Assembly: GCF_001423965.1 (NCBI RefSeq)
Contig: NZ_LMPV01000011.1
Location: forward strand, 37,576 to 101,575
Reading direction: 5' to 3'
From: Exiguobacterium sp. Leaf196
GTDB taxonomy: Bacteria > Bacillota > Bacilli > Exiguobacteriales > Exiguobacteriaceae
Length of the DNA: 64,000 bases
Shown here: piece by piece, positions 17,542 to 26,954 of the stretch
Layout of the letters: every line of letters begins with the position of its first letter
Numbering within the stretch: the first letter of the stretch is position 1
The notes under the pieces: generated by a model
What the model was told of the DNA's origin: nothing
Seen by the model: only the letters and a program-made list of their open reading frames with translations
The model's database searches: none
Made by a program: the position numbers and the translations under genes

Positions 17542-19233
17542 ATGTCTACTACCTTCTTGTTCGGATATAGTGCGTTCACGATTCTGATCATCATCGGCGT
17601 CAACTGGATCGCCCGCCGGAATCGTCAATCCGACATCGCACTGGCCACTGACGGACCGACACTTGAGGAGTCCCTCGAGACGGAACCGACGATGACCGTG
17701 ACACCACCAGTCGCAGCACCTTCAAAACAAGTATCGACTGAAAACGTCAGTATTCCGAAAGTACTGACGGTCTTACTGATTGGTATGTTCATTGCTATTT
17801 TGAACCAAACGTTGATTAATGTCGCGTTACCGGTTCTAATCAATGACTTCAACGTGTCGACGTCCACTGCCCAGTGGTTGACGACAGGTTTCATGCTCGT
17901 CAACGGGATCTTGATTCCGATCAGTGCTTTTTTAATGCGCAGTTATACGTTCCGCCAGTTGTTCCTCGCTTCAATGACACTGTTTTTCTTCGGATCGGTC
18001 ATCTGTTCGATGGCAATGAACTTCCCGGTCATGATGATTGGTCGTGTCGTTCAGGCAGCGGGGGCTGGTATCTTGATGCCACTCGGATCAAACGTCTTCA
18101 TGACATTATTCCCACCGCATAAGCGCGGTGCTGCCATGGGAATGCTCGGAATCGCGATGATTCTCGCTCCTGCTGTCGGACCTACGATCACAGGATATGT
18201 CATCCAAAACTATGACTGGCACGTCATGTTTTATGCGATGTCGTTCTTTGGATTAGTGACATTGTTACTCGGTACGGCCTGGTTCCGCCTGACGCAGCCA
18301 CTCTCGAAACCTTCTTTCGACGCACTGGGCGTCTTATTCAGTACGATCGGATTCGGGAGTCTCCTTTATGGATTTAGTGAAGCCGGGAATGACGGCTGGG
18401 ATAGCCCGATCGTCATCAGCACGATCGTCATCGGCTTAATTGGAATCGCTGCTTTTGCAATGCGTGAGCTGTCGATGGAAGATCCGATGTTGAATATTCG
18501 TGTGTTAAAGGTTCCGGAATTTTCGTTCACCCTCTTCATCAATGTCATCGTCACGATGGCGTTGTTCGGTGGGATGTTGCTTTTACCGATTTACCTTCAA
18601 AGCATTCGCGGTTTTTCACCGGTCGATTCAGGTCTTCTCCTTTTGCCCGGATCACTGATCATGGGAATCACCGGACCGATTGCCGGTCGTTTATTTGACC
18701 GCTTCGGTATTCGACCGCTCGCTATCTTCGGTTTGACGTTGATGACGTACGGGACATGGGAATTGACGCAATTAAACATGGATACGTCGTATTATTCCAT
18801 CATGGGCATCTACATGCTTCGGTCATTCGGTATGGCATTCATCATGATGCCGATCATGACTGCCGGTATGAACGCTTTACCGATGAAGATGATCCCGCAC
18901 GGAAACGCAACCCAAAACACACTTCGTCAAGTCGCCGGCTCCATCGGAACGGCAATTCTCGTCACCGTCATGACCCGTCAAACGACGGCTCACTTGGCAG
19001 ACGATGCGAATCAGTTCACGACGCTCGACCCGACGCTTTCGCAACATTTAAACGATCTTGGACAACAGCTGGGTAGCTCACAAGCTGCTTCAACGAGTTG
19101 GTTTACGATGCTGACAAAACAAGCAACGATCCAAGGGATCACTGACGCGTTCTGGATTGCGACCGTTTTATCTGCGCTCGCATTGATTCTGTCCTTCTTC
19201 TTGCACGGAAAAAAAGAACCAAATCTGGATTGA
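17542..19233 (+). CDS. DHA2 family MFS multidrug transporter (EmrB/QacA-like)
   Basis: A 563-residue drug:proton antiporter. The DHA2 core (14 helices) begins near residue 72 (IPKVLTVLLIGMFIAILNQT), with family motif C-like LAPAVGPTITG. Before it lies an extra N-terminal helix (FLFGYSAFTILIIIGVNWIA) and a hydrophilic linker of about 45 residues rich in Glu, Thr and Pro, which typical EmrB proteins lack. GGAGGG precedes ATG 17542. It forms an operon with the upstream membrane fusion protein; the divergent TetR protein is the probable repressor. Drug range unknown. Confidence 0.88.
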   Translation: MSTTFLFGYSAFTILIIIGVNWIARRNRQSDIALATDGPTLEESLETEPTMTVTPPVAAPSKQVSTENVSIPKVLTVLLIGMFIAILNQTLINVALPVLINDFNVSTSTAQWLTTGFMLVNGILIPISAFLMRSYTFRQLFLASMTLFFFGSVICSMAMNFPVMMIGRVVQAAGAGILMPLGSNVFMTLFPPHKRGAAMGMLGIAMILAPAVGPTITGYVIQNYDWHVMFYAMSFFGLVTLLLGTAWFRLTQPLSKPSFDALGVLFSTIGFGSLLYGFSEAGNDGWDSPIVISTIVIGLIGIAAFAMRELSMEDPMLNIRVLKVPEFSFTLFINVIVTMALFGGMLLLPIYLQSIRGFSPVDSGLLLLPGSLIMGITGPIAGRLFDRFGIRPLAIFGLTLMTYGTWELTQLNMDTSYYSIMGIYMLRSFGMAFIMMPIMTAGMNALPMKMIPHGNATQNTLRQVAGSIGTAILVTVMTRQTTAHLADDANQFTTLDPTLSQHLNDLGQQLGSSQAASTSWFTMLTKQATIQGITDAFWIATVLSALALILSFFLHGKKEPNLD

Positions 19234-19242
19234 TTCATGAAG

Positions 19243-19274
19243 GACCAGTTGATGTCATATCAGCTGGTCTTTTG
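19243..19274 (+). terminator. Terminator of the efflux operon
   Basis: GACCAGTTGAT pairs with ATCAGCTGGTC, followed by TTTT. Confidence 0.85.
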
Positions 19275-19363
19275 CTATACTTCGTGAAAAGTTCTTCTTT
19301 GCACTTCTCTCTTAAAATCGATACACTAGGGACAATGAGTTTCATATCTAAAGGAGATGCTTT

Positions 19364-19915
19364 ATGGTTGCCTTTCTGCAATTTTATGCGTTTATCTTTG
19401 CTTGTTGTTTTGCTTGGCAAGTCGGTCGACCATCGCCTTGGTCGCAAAAGATTTTTCGCGCCTTTTTAACAAGTGTCAACGGGCTCTTCGTCTTTGCACG
19501 TGCCTCGATTTCAATCTTTTTGTTAGTTGGACCACTATTACTCGTCACATATCTTGTTTTTCCACGATTAATCACTTTTGAAAATGGTTTAGCGATGGTG
19601 ATCAGTGTGCTCGTCATCGGTCTGGTCGATCGTCTCGTCAGTCTCGTCGTCCTACCACTCATGCGTTCCTTTTTCCTAAAACGTCAACGCGTCATGCCAC
19701 AATCGGTGGAAATGGTGCTCTATACGATGGCAATGGCTGTCTTGCTCTTCATTCAGCTTCATGCTGTTCCTGGCGTTCAGATTCATGTAGCATTAACGCT
19801 TTTCCTGGGATTCACGATTTATTTCGCCCATTATTTATTTGCGTTGTACCGGATTCGTCTCATGAAAAAGAAACTAACGACTGTTGCTCAAGAAGAGGAA
19901 CGAAAAGCCTCTTAA
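19364..19915 (+). CDS. Hypothetical multi-helix membrane protein
   Basis: 183 residues with about four to five hydrophobic segments and a basic C-terminal tail (RIRLMKKKLTTVAQEEERKAS). No family recognised. AAAGGAG sits 8 bases before ATG 19364, supporting the start. It stands alone between the efflux operon terminator and the Fur-box nitroreductase. A weak hairpin with a T-run at about 19928-19960 may terminate it. Confidence 0.7.
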   Translation: MVAFLQFYAFIFACCFAWQVGRPSPWSQKIFRAFLTSVNGLFVFARASISIFLLVGPLLLVTYLVFPRLITFENGLAMVISVLVIGLVDRLVSLVVLPLMRSFFLKRQRVMPQSVEMVLYTMAMAVLLFIQLHAVPGVQIHVALTLFLGFTIYFAHYLFALYRIRLMKKKLTTVAQEEERKAS

Positions 19916-19978
19916 TACAAATTCAACGAAAGATGATTTCTTCTTAGGAATCGTCTTTTTGTTTTCTGACAAATAACA

Positions 19979-20008
19979 TTGACAATGATAATCGTTATCA
20001 TCTATAGT
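19979..20008 (+). promoter_or_regulatory. Promoter with embedded Fur box
   Basis: Consensus -35 TTGACA (19979-19984), 18 bases, -10 TATAGT (20003-20008). The spacer contains ATGATAATCGTTATCAT (19985-20001), an inverted repeat matching the Fur consensus GATAATGATAATCATTATC closely. Repression by Fur with iron would block this promoter. Confidence 0.8.
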
Positions 20009-20038
20009 GAAAAAGTACTCAGTGAGGAGATGAAACGG

Positions 20039-20596
20039 ATGCATGTCCAACAAGTGATTGAAACACGCCGGTCCATCCGGTCTTATACGGAACAACCAGT
20101 TCCAGTCGAATTAGTAGAGGCATTACTCGAAACGGCGATGTATGCCCCGAATCATAAATTACGAGAACCTTGGCGTTTTGTTCTCGCAATCGAAGAGGGA
20201 CAAACTCGGTACGTCGATGCTTTGATGGAGTTACTGACAGCGCGTGGTCAATTCGAGACGAAAACATCTGAACAACGTCAACAGGCTGAACAAAAATTAC
20301 GGGAAGTCCCGGTTTACTTAACAGTACTTTGTCAGGTACAAGGGACACCGGATCAACAGCTAGAGGATACACTCGCAACAGCTGCCATGATTCAAAATCT
20401 ACAGTTGGTGGCGACAGAGCGCGGCCTTGGTTGCTGCTGGAAGAGCGGAAAACATTGGTTTACACCAGAATATGCTTCAATCGTTCACGCTTCAGAAAAT
20501 GAACGGGTTCTCGGCGTCATTCAAATCGGCTGGCCAGCCCTCGTTCCACCTGTCAAACCGAGAACGTCCCTGAAGGACAAGTTGACGCACTTTTAA
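20039..20596 (+). CDS. Nitroreductase family protein, Fur-regulated
   Basis: A 185-residue FMN-dependent NAD(P)H oxidoreductase-type protein. N-terminal signature ETRRSIRSYTEQPV binds FMN phosphate; the middle has YAPNHKLREPWRF and the C-terminal part GLGCCWKSGKHW, a two-cysteine motif. ATG 20039 is chosen because GTGAGGAG lies 9 bases upstream; the longer frame would run through the promoter. The Fur box suggests a role under iron limitation, for example flavin-dependent ferric reduction; the physiological substrate is unknown. Confidence 0.85.
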   Translation: MHVQQVIETRRSIRSYTEQPVPVELVEALLETAMYAPNHKLREPWRFVLAIEEGQTRYVDALMELLTARGQFETKTSEQRQQAEQKLREVPVYLTVLCQVQGTPDQQLEDTLATAAMIQNLQLVATERGLGCCWKSGKHWFTPEYASIVHASENERVLGVIQIGWPALVPPVKPRTSLKDKLTHF

Positions 20597-20653
20597 GAGG
20601 TGCGCATTCTGCGAGCTACCCCTGCTCGCGCCAATCAAGCCCCAATTCAAAAT

Positions 20654-20712
20654 AAAAACGTTCCGATGACGTCTCTCTCCCCAAATGGAGACGCAATCGG
20701 AACGTTTTTTTG
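20654..20712 (-). terminator. Terminator of the tarI-tarJ operon
   Basis: AACGTTCCGAT and ATCGGAACGTT flank an inner stem (GACGTCTC/GGAGACG), with A-run left and T-run right, so it can act in both directions between convergent genes. Confidence 0.85.
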
Positions 20713-20715
20713 TGT

Positions 20716-21918
20716 TCATACCGGCGTTTTCGTATAGACAGGTGCTTCCGGAATCGTGTCATATAACAAATGATCGACAATTCGTTTGGTTGCTTCCCCG
20801 TCCTGATACGTAAAGAACTGATTCGCGAACGTCTCGATCTTCTGCGTATCGAATTGCCCGCGTTTAATCCAAGCGATGACGTCTTCGAACGTCGAGACAA
20901 TCGGTCCCGGTACGAAGGATTCATACGGGAAATAGAAATCGCGTTCTGCTTTGTACGACTGCAGATCGTTAACAAGGAAAATCATTGGCTTCTGCAACAA
21001 GGCAAACTCGAAGATGACAGATGAATAATCCGTGATCAGAATATCCGCAATCTGCATCAGATCATTGATGTCCGGATAGTCTGTCATGTTAATGATTTGA
21101 TCCGAATACGCGTCCGGTACGATTGGTGGATTAAGAACAAACGGATGCATGCGAAGCAAGAGGACTGTATCCGGTCCAAGCTCACGACGAAACTTCTCAA
21201 AATCGAGCTCTTGATCGTAATGTGCTGTCGTCTGTCCGTTTCCACGGAACGTCGGAGCGAGTAAGATGATTCGTTTCTTACGCCATTCTGGATATCGGTC
21301 ATACAACTTTTCTCGCACACGGGCTTGGCGTACTGTATTCAGTAGTTGATCCGTCCGTGGAACCCCTAATGGGTAGATCCGTTCCTGTGTCATTCCGAAA
21401 GCATCCGCATATGGTGCGACGCAGGCTTCACCGGAAACATAGACCTTGCTATAATTCCGGTGAATCTGGACCATCTTCAAATAATCGTCATCCGGCGAAT
21501 AGGATTTATCAAGCACACTATAGCCGAACTTTTTAAAGGCACCACATGCATGCCACAACTGAATGACTTCTGTTCCTTTCCGTAAGGACGAGACATATAC
21601 AGGATAATAATAATCATCGATGATGAAATAACGGGCAGTCGCTAATTCATACGTCGCTCGCATCATGTGGAAGACGTATTGAATTTGTCCCACCAACGAT
21701 TGAGGAAATCGTTTCAACAAAAAAACGTATTCATATCCTAAATCGCGTCGCTCTAGTTCATCGTAGACGGCACGAAAGTTATCGACGAGACGATCGGAAC
21801 GATAGGTCGCAAAAACGACTTTCTTTGATTGGATCGGCAGTCGCTTCGTCAACCAATATGTCATAGCAAGCAAATAGTGGACCGTCCGTCGTTGCAATAA
21901 CCGAATTTTTTGTTTCAT
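20716..21918 (-). CDS. CDP-glycerol/ribitol phosphotransferase family protein (TagB/TagF-like)
   Basis: A 400-residue peripheral membrane glycosyl/phosphotransferase of wall teichoic acid synthesis, transferring glycerol- or ribitol-phosphate from the CDP-activated donor. Family motifs are VFATYRSDR, IIDDYYYP, QLWHACGAFKKFGYS, APTFRGNG, LRMHPF and DILITDYSSVIFEF. It is the last gene of tarI-tarJ-this, 31 bp after tarJ. At 400 residues it is primase-size (TagB/TarF) rather than polymerase-size, but context with tarIJ suggests a ribitol-phosphate transferase; the exact role is not resolved by sequence reading. Confidence 0.85.
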   Translation of the reverse strand: MKQKIRLLQRRTVHYLLAMTYWLTKRLPIQSKKVVFATYRSDRLVDNFRAVYDELERRDLGYEYVFLLKRFPQSLVGQIQYVFHMMRATYELATARYFIIDDYYYPVYVSSLRKGTEVIQLWHACGAFKKFGYSVLDKSYSPDDDYLKMVQIHRNYSKVYVSGEACVAPYADAFGMTQERIYPLGVPRTDQLLNTVRQARVREKLYDRYPEWRKKRIILLAPTFRGNGQTTAHYDQELDFEKFRRELGPDTVLLLRMHPFVLNPPIVPDAYSDQIINMTDYPDINDLMQIADILITDYSSVIFEFALLQKPMIFLVNDLQSYKAERDFYFPYESFVPGPIVSTFEDVIAWIKRGQFDTQKIETFANQFFTYQDGEATKRIVDHLLYDTIPEAPVYTKTPV

Positions 21919-21949
21919 AGACGATTCTCCTCTTTTTCAGCGCATATCA

Positions 21950-22975
21950 TTACATGCACCATTCCATGACCGTCTTTCCGAAGCGATTCGTTAAATCGTT
22001 TTCAAACGCTTTATGAATATCTTCGATTTGTCGGATTTGGAATACGCCCGAAACCAGATTCGATAGATAGGCTGGAATGTCCGGATGGGTTTGATATAAT
22101 TCCATCGTCCGTGCGAAATCAGCCGGTGTACTTCGACTTGATCCGTAGACACGCAGTCCTTTTTCAAGAATCATCCGCGTGTTGATCGCGACGGCATCTT
22201 CTGACACACCGAGCAATGCCATCGTGCCTTCTGGAATAATGTAATCGATCATCTGATTGATCGCATATTGGCTACCGATTCCACCGACGCATTCGAAACC
22301 GTGGTTGAAGGAGACATCAGCTGGAATCTGGTCGATGTGATATGTCTCGTCCGCAAACGAGAAGTAGTCGAGCTTCGACTGGGTTTTACCGAAGACGAGT
22401 AGTTTTGCTTCCGGATATAATTTACGCAACAAAAGTGCCGTGATGAAACCAAGATTTCCATCGCCCCAAACACCGAACGTCTCACGGCGTGGATGGGCAA
22501 TCTTTTCAAAGCGAGTTAAGGCATGGACCGATACACTGACAAGTTCAGTGAATGCCGCGACTTCAGGATCAAGATCAGCCGGTACCTCAACAAGGCGATC
22601 CGCTTTCAAGAACACATAGTCTTGCATATAACCGTCGTATCCACTCGAACGGAAACGACTCGTGCGCAGATAGTTTTCACCAATGATATCATCTTCTTCC
22701 ATCGGTGTATTCGGTACCATCGCAACGAGCGTTCCCTTTTTGAATGTACCGCTTGGATCATGGACGACTTTTCCGATTCCCTCATGAATCATGGCCATCG
22801 GTAATTTTTTCGCCAATACTTCCGCACTACGACTACCTGTGAAGTAGCGTTGATCGGCGTGACAAATCGATAGATATGTCGGACGCACGACGACACGATC
22901 GGTATTCAGTGATCGCTCATCATAGGTCACTTCAATCTGACGCGGGGCGACGAGTTGATAGACTTGGTTAATCAT
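21950..22975 (-). CDS. tarJ: Ribulose-5-phosphate reductase (TarJ)
   Basis: Zinc-type medium-chain alcohol dehydrogenase that reduces D-ribulose 5-phosphate to D-ribitol 5-phosphate with NADPH, feeding CDP-ribitol synthesis. Visible: N-terminal domain with [13 protein letters not shown] and [10 protein letters not shown], and Rossmann segment [15 protein letters not shown]. 341 residues, the normal size for TarJ. Its ATG overlaps the stop of tarI by four bases (ATGA), indicating translational coupling, and it precedes the teichoic acid transferase gene. Confidence 0.92.
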   Translation of the reverse strand: MINQVYQLVAPRQIEVTYDERSLNTDRVVVRPTYLSICHADQRYFTGSRSAEVLAKKLPMAMIHEGIGKVVHDPSGTFKKGTLVAMVPNTPMEEDDIIGENYLRTSRFRSSGYDGYMQDYVFLKADRLVEVPADLDPEVAAFTELVSVSVHALTRFEKIAHPRRETFGVWGDGNLGFITALLLRKLYPEAKLLVFGKTQSKLDYFSFADETYHIDQIPADVSFNHGFECVGGIGSQYAINQMIDYIIPEGTMALLGVSEDAVAINTRMILEKGLRVYGSSRSTPADFARTMELYQTHPDIPAYLSNLVSGVFQIRQIEDIHKAFENDLTNRFGKTVMEWCM

Positions 22976-23685
22976 TGATGAATCCGCTCCTTCAAGATAG
23001 CATTCGCGATCCGTAGGTCGTATGGTGTCGTCACTTTAATGTTGAACAGTTCTCCTGTGACGAGCGCCACATCTTCTCCTTTCAGAAGAAGAATCTTACA
23101 AGCATCCGTCAAAATCGCCCGTTCTTCCGTTGAGAGTGACTCATAATGCGATTTTAACTTCGTGATTTGGAAACTTTGTGGTGTTTGCCCTTGATACATT
23201 TGATCACGAACCGGAATATCCGTGATCGTTTTGCCGTTCGTTGACGCGACGATCGTATCGATCGCTGAAATGACCGTGTCGCATGAACCGAACTCTTGCG
23301 CTGCTTCGATGTTTTCCTTAATGATGCGGTGCGTCAGGAACGGACGGACGGCGTCGTGCGTGACAATGATGTCTTCTTCAGACAGACCGTTTTTCTCTTC
23401 AATCCAGTTCACAGCTGCCATGATTGATTCATTTCGATCTTGTCCACCCGGTGTAATGACAAGACGTTCATCTTTTCCGATGTATTTCTCCAAAATATCG
23501 CGTGTATAGTTAATCCAAGCAGTCGGTGTGACGATGATGATGCGGTCAAAATCCTCATGTAACAAGAATTTCTCTACTGTATGGACGATGATCGGACGTT
23601 CTCCGATCGATAAGAATTGTTTCGGGCGATCGACATTCCCCATTCGTGTTCCTTTTCCTCCAGCTAAAATGGCTGCATAAATCAT
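22972..23685 (-). CDS. tarI: Ribitol-5-phosphate cytidylyltransferase (TarI)
   Basis: Forms CDP-ribitol from CTP and D-ribitol 5-phosphate. IspD-like nucleotidyltransferase fold: [13 protein letters not shown] at residues 4-16 (CTP-binding loop), [22 protein letters not shown] and the C-terminal [12 protein letters not shown]. 237 residues. First gene of the operon with tarJ; the RBS is weak (TCAGAAG). Diverges from the second teichoic acid gene at 23984. Confidence 0.92.
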   Translation of the reverse strand: MIYAAILAGGKGTRMGNVDRPKQFLSIGERPIIVHTVEKFLLHEDFDRIIIVTPTAWINYTRDILEKYIGKDERLVITPGGQDRNESIMAAVNWIEEKNGLSEEDIIVTHDAVRPFLTHRIIKENIEAAQEFGSCDTVISAIDTIVASTNGKTITDIPVRDQMYQGQTPQSFQITKLKSHYESLSTEERAILTDACKILLLKGEDVALVTGELFNIKVTTPYDLRIANAILKERIHQ

Positions 23686-23983
23686 CTTCTGACGCAGTGT
23701 CTCGTTGCCTGTTCCAAACGAGACGACCTGCTTCCCTCCCTTATGAAATAATCGTATTTCGGTTTTCTCTCCCTATCCTTCAGGGTATGTGTAGTGATGC
23801 AGTCTGTGTTGAAGTGTTATTTTACAAAAACACAAAAAAATAAAGAAATCCCTATTAAATTTAATGTCTCACGATATAATGAGTGATGATTTCTAGTTTC
23901 ACTATACTATGTTCAACTGCGTTTTAAAATTTTATCCGTATTGTGTAAATGTAATGTAATTATTCGAGCGAGGAGAGATGGTT
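23686..23983. other. Divergent intergenic region of the teichoic acid locus
   Basis: About 300 bases without a gene, distinctly AT-rich from about 23820 on. It must hold promoters for both tarI (leftward) and the polymerase gene (rightward). I see no dyad strong enough to name as an operator and no convincing -35/-10 pair. Confidence 0.5.
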
Positions 23984-25747
23984 TTGACAGAAGAGACACT
24001 TATGCCTACTTTACATGCTGAGGTCACCTACTTAGAGTTAGCCGGAACGACGTTTCGTTTCGAAGCACGTTTAAGCGGATTGACTGATTTTTTGCACGCC
24101 GAACAAACATTATTTGAAAATTCTATATTGCATCAAACTGATTCCGAGGAACCGGTCGACGACTATATTCAGTCTGAACCTGTTGAAGTATCGGTACCAC
24201 TCGAACGTGCCATCGTTTTTCGGAACAAACGAAATAAACGGACGTTCATCTGCCGATTTCCATTTGAAGGAGACTGGACGGAAGAGTCCTTTACAGGCGA
24301 ATTAAATTTGAACCACATTACACCAACGGGTCGTCCGTTGCCGATGGGTTATTTTGATGCTTTTTTCGCCATCGTGCAAGGAAAGACGATCTTACATGAA
24401 GCGCCTTTTGGTGATACACGTTCACTCATTCCTATCGCTTACCGCGTTGATACGAAACATAGTAACGCGTTGATCTTACTTGAGTACGAACTTGTCGTGC
24501 AGTATTCACAATACAGCAACTCTTTAGGTTTCCATTCCCTGAAAAAAGGCGAATCGAAACGTTTAGTTCAAGTCATCGATCGGTATAAGAAATGGAAGAA
24601 AAACATGAAAAAGCGGGCGTTCAAGTTCCGCCGTTTTACGTTCAAGGCGATTTATAACGTCACGAAATGGACCCAATCGATCCAAGAGAATAAAGTCATC
24701 CTCGCTTCCGACTCACGAAGCGATATTAGTGGTAACTTCGCCTATATCTTGGATGAAGTCGAGCGGCGCAATCTCAATCTCGACGTGAAGACGTTCTTCA
24801 AACCGAATCTCCAGTCTCGCCGTGATTGGCGTGATAAGTTTGCGCTGCCGTATCACTTAGCGACAGCAAAGACGATTCTTGTCGATGATTTCTATCCGAT
24901 GATCTATCCGTTGAATATTCGTAAAGGTAGTGACCTCGTTCAAGTCTGGCATGCCGTTGGCGCCTTCAAGACGTTCGGTTACAGTCGCCTCGGAAAACCA
25001 GGTGGTCCAAGTGCGAACTCGCTCAGTCACCGGAACTACACGAAAGCGATCGTTAGCTCTCATAATGTCGCCCGTCATTACGCAGAAGGTTTTGGTTTAC
25101 GGGAAGACCAAGTTATCGCGACCGGTATTCCTCGGACGGATATGTTCTTCGATCAACCGTTCATCGAGGAAGCGAAAGCACGTATTTATGAGGAATATCC
25201 AATCTTCAAACAAAAGAAAGTCATCATGTTTGCTCCGACATTCCGAGGAAATGGTGCGAAGAGTGCCTATTATGATTTTGATCAGCTGGATCTCGATGCG
25301 TTGTATGAAGCACTTCATGAGGAGTATGTCTTTGTTCTAAAACTCCACCCGTTCATCCGTCGTCGGATGGAGATTCCTGAAGTCTATGCCGACTTCTTCC
25401 TTGATTTGACGGATCATCGTGAAATCAATGAATTGCTGTTCGTCTCAGACATTTTAATCACGGATTACTCATCGACGTGCTTCGAGTTCTCTCTATTGAA
25501 TCGACCTATGTTGTTCTTCGCGTACGATCTTGAAGACTATATCTCGAAACGCGATTTTTACTATGATTTCGAAGAATTCGTACCTGGTCCGATCGTCAAG
25601 ACATCAGAAGAGTTGATTGAGCGAATTAAAAATCAAGACTTCGAAATGCACAACGTCAAAGCATTCGCGGAGTACTTCTTCGAGCATCAGGACGGGAAAT
25701 CGAGTGCCCGGTTCGTCGATCAAATTCTGCTTGGTGAAAAAAAATGA
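23984..25747 (+). CDS. Teichoic acid poly(glycerol/ribitol phosphate) polymerase family (TarL/TagF-like)
   Basis: Large wall teichoic acid polymerase: an N-terminal beta-rich domain (about residues 1-200) then the CDP-glycerol glycerophosphotransferase domain with VILASDSRSD, VDDFYP, QVWHAVGAFKTFGYSRLG, APTFRGNG, LKLHPF and DILITDYSSTCFEF. About 587 residues, polymerase-size. TTG 23984 has AGGAG at 8 bases, while ATG 23978 has only a 2-base gap, so TTG is preferred. Divergent from tarI. Opposite tarIJ it most likely polymerises ribitol phosphate (TarL), but glycerol phosphate cannot be excluded. Confidence 0.88.
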   Translation: MTEETLMPTLHAEVTYLELAGTTFRFEARLSGLTDFLHAEQTLFENSILHQTDSEEPVDDYIQSEPVEVSVPLERAIVFRNKRNKRTFICRFPFEGDWTEESFTGELNLNHITPTGRPLPMGYFDAFFAIVQGKTILHEAPFGDTRSLIPIAYRVDTKHSNALILLEYELVVQYSQYSNSLGFHSLKKGESKRLVQVIDRYKKWKKNMKKRAFKFRRFTFKAIYNVTKWTQSIQENKVILASDSRSDISGNFAYILDEVERRNLNLDVKTFFKPNLQSRRDWRDKFALPYHLATAKTILVDDFYPMIYPLNIRKGSDLVQVWHAVGAFKTFGYSRLGKPGGPSANSLSHRNYTKAIVSSHNVARHYAEGFGLREDQVIATGIPRTDMFFDQPFIEEAKARIYEEYPIFKQKKVIMFAPTFRGNGAKSAYYDFDQLDLDALYEALHEEYVFVLKLHPFIRRRMEIPEVYADFFLDLTDHREINELLFVSDILITDYSSTCFEFSLLNRPMLFFAYDLEDYISKRDFYYDFEEFVPGPIVKTSEELIERIKNQDFEMHNVKAFAEYFFEHQDGKSSARFVDQILLGEKK

Positions 25748-26805
25748 CCACTGCTATCAAACCAGTGACCGCTCCTATGTACGATCATTGGCTTGGAAAC
25801 TATAAAGTGCTACTCATTTTCACGGTTGTCTTTGGTCACTTGATCGAGACGTTCCGTGACTTACCAGGAAATGATGTCGTCAAGATGGCATATAACGTCA
25901 TTTACCTGTTGCATATGCCAGCCTTCATCTTCATGAGTGGCTATTTCTTCAAACAAGCGCGACCACAACGAATCATCGCGTTCGTCGTTCTCTATTTTCT
26001 CTGGCAGTCGATTCACGAAATTTATTTATCTTACACGCAGGATGACTCCTTACGGGAAATGCTCGATGGATTACTTCATCCACTCGTTCCGAACTGGACA
26101 CTTTGGTATTTGCTCGGCATTATCATTTGGCAGACCGTCACACCGGCTTTTCTAGCGATGCGTTTTCCGCTGATCGTCAGTGTCTTTTTCGCCTTATTGA
26201 TCAACGCCAATCCAGATTCGATCACGAACTTCCTATCATTACAAAAAGTCGTCAGCTTTTATCCGTTCTTCTTGATGGGGTATCTCGTCAAGGAGCGTGG
26301 CTGGTTAACTGATACCGGCTGGCGAAAACAGATGACAGCACCGATCGGGCGGTTGACCGGACTGATCATCTCACTCTTGATTGCCGTCTTCATGATTCTC
26401 TGGACAAAAAACGGGTTTGACACGGTCTGGCTCTTTTACCGCGATACGTATGGTGAATTCGAAGTCCCGCTTCTCAAGGGAGTGGCAATCCAACTGTTTC
26501 TTTACGCCATCAGCACCATCATGATCTTCTCCGTTCTCCTGCTCGTACCGCATCGGTCGTTCGGTGAACGGTTCGACCAGATCGGAATTCAGACGCTCGC
26601 GATCTATTTGATCCACTCGTTCATCGTTCGTTTGTTCCGAGATTCGGTTCCACCAGCCATTACAGAGTCACCACTGTTATTGATTGGACTTTCTTTCTTA
26701 CTCGCTACCGGATTCGTCTGGTTGCTGTCGAGTCGACCCGTCGTGACGATTTTCCGACCGTTGCTGTCACCGAACGTCAAATGGTTATTTAAAAAAGAGC
26801 AATAA
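25744..26805 (+). CDS. Membrane O-acyltransferase (acyltransferase 3 family)
   Basis: A 353-residue protein with about ten membrane helices. The first helix region NYKVLLIFTVVFGHLIE carries the catalytic-type histidine of the acyltransferase-3 / fucose-4-O-acetylase family, which moves acyl groups across the membrane to extracytoplasmic glycans. Its ATG overlaps the stop of the teichoic acid polymerase gene by four bases, so translation is coupled and a role in acylating the teichoic acid or a linked sugar is likely by context. Acceptor not proven. Confidence 0.82.
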   Translation: MTTAIKPVTAPMYDHWLGNYKVLLIFTVVFGHLIETFRDLPGNDVVKMAYNVIYLLHMPAFIFMSGYFFKQARPQRIIAFVVLYFLWQSIHEIYLSYTQDDSLREMLDGLLHPLVPNWTLWYLLGIIIWQTVTPAFLAMRFPLIVSVFFALLINANPDSITNFLSLQKVVSFYPFFLMGYLVKERGWLTDTGWRKQMTAPIGRLTGLIISLLIAVFMILWTKNGFDTVWLFYRDTYGEFEVPLLKGVAIQLFLYAISTIMIFSVLLLVPHRSFGERFDQIGIQTLAIYLIHSFIVRLFRDSVPPAITESPLLLIGLSFLLATGFVWLLSSRPVVTIFRPLLSPNVKWLFKKEQ

Positions 26806-26814
26806 GTTTGAATT

Positions 26815-26847
26815 GGCTCTATCCTTCTTGAAGGATAGAGTCTTTTT
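26815..26847 (+). terminator. Terminator after the acyltransferase gene
   Basis: GGCTCTATCCTT pairs with AAGGATAGAGTC, followed by TTTTT. Confidence 0.88.
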
Positions 26848-26868
26848 CAAATCATCGACTCGTCTACA

Positions 26869-26898
26869 TTGACAGACGCTTTAGCTTGAATCTAAGAT
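26869..26898 (+). promoter_or_regulatory. SigA-type promoter of the MFS gene
   Basis: TTGACA (26869-26874), 18-base spacer, TAAGAT (26893-26898). A small hairpin (CCGCTT/AAGCGG, about 26920-26937) lies in the leader before the start. Confidence 0.55.
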
Positions 26899-26954
26899 AA
26901 TGAAGGTGAAACAAATAACCGCTTACAAAAAGCGGGTCGAAAGAAGGGGTCCCC

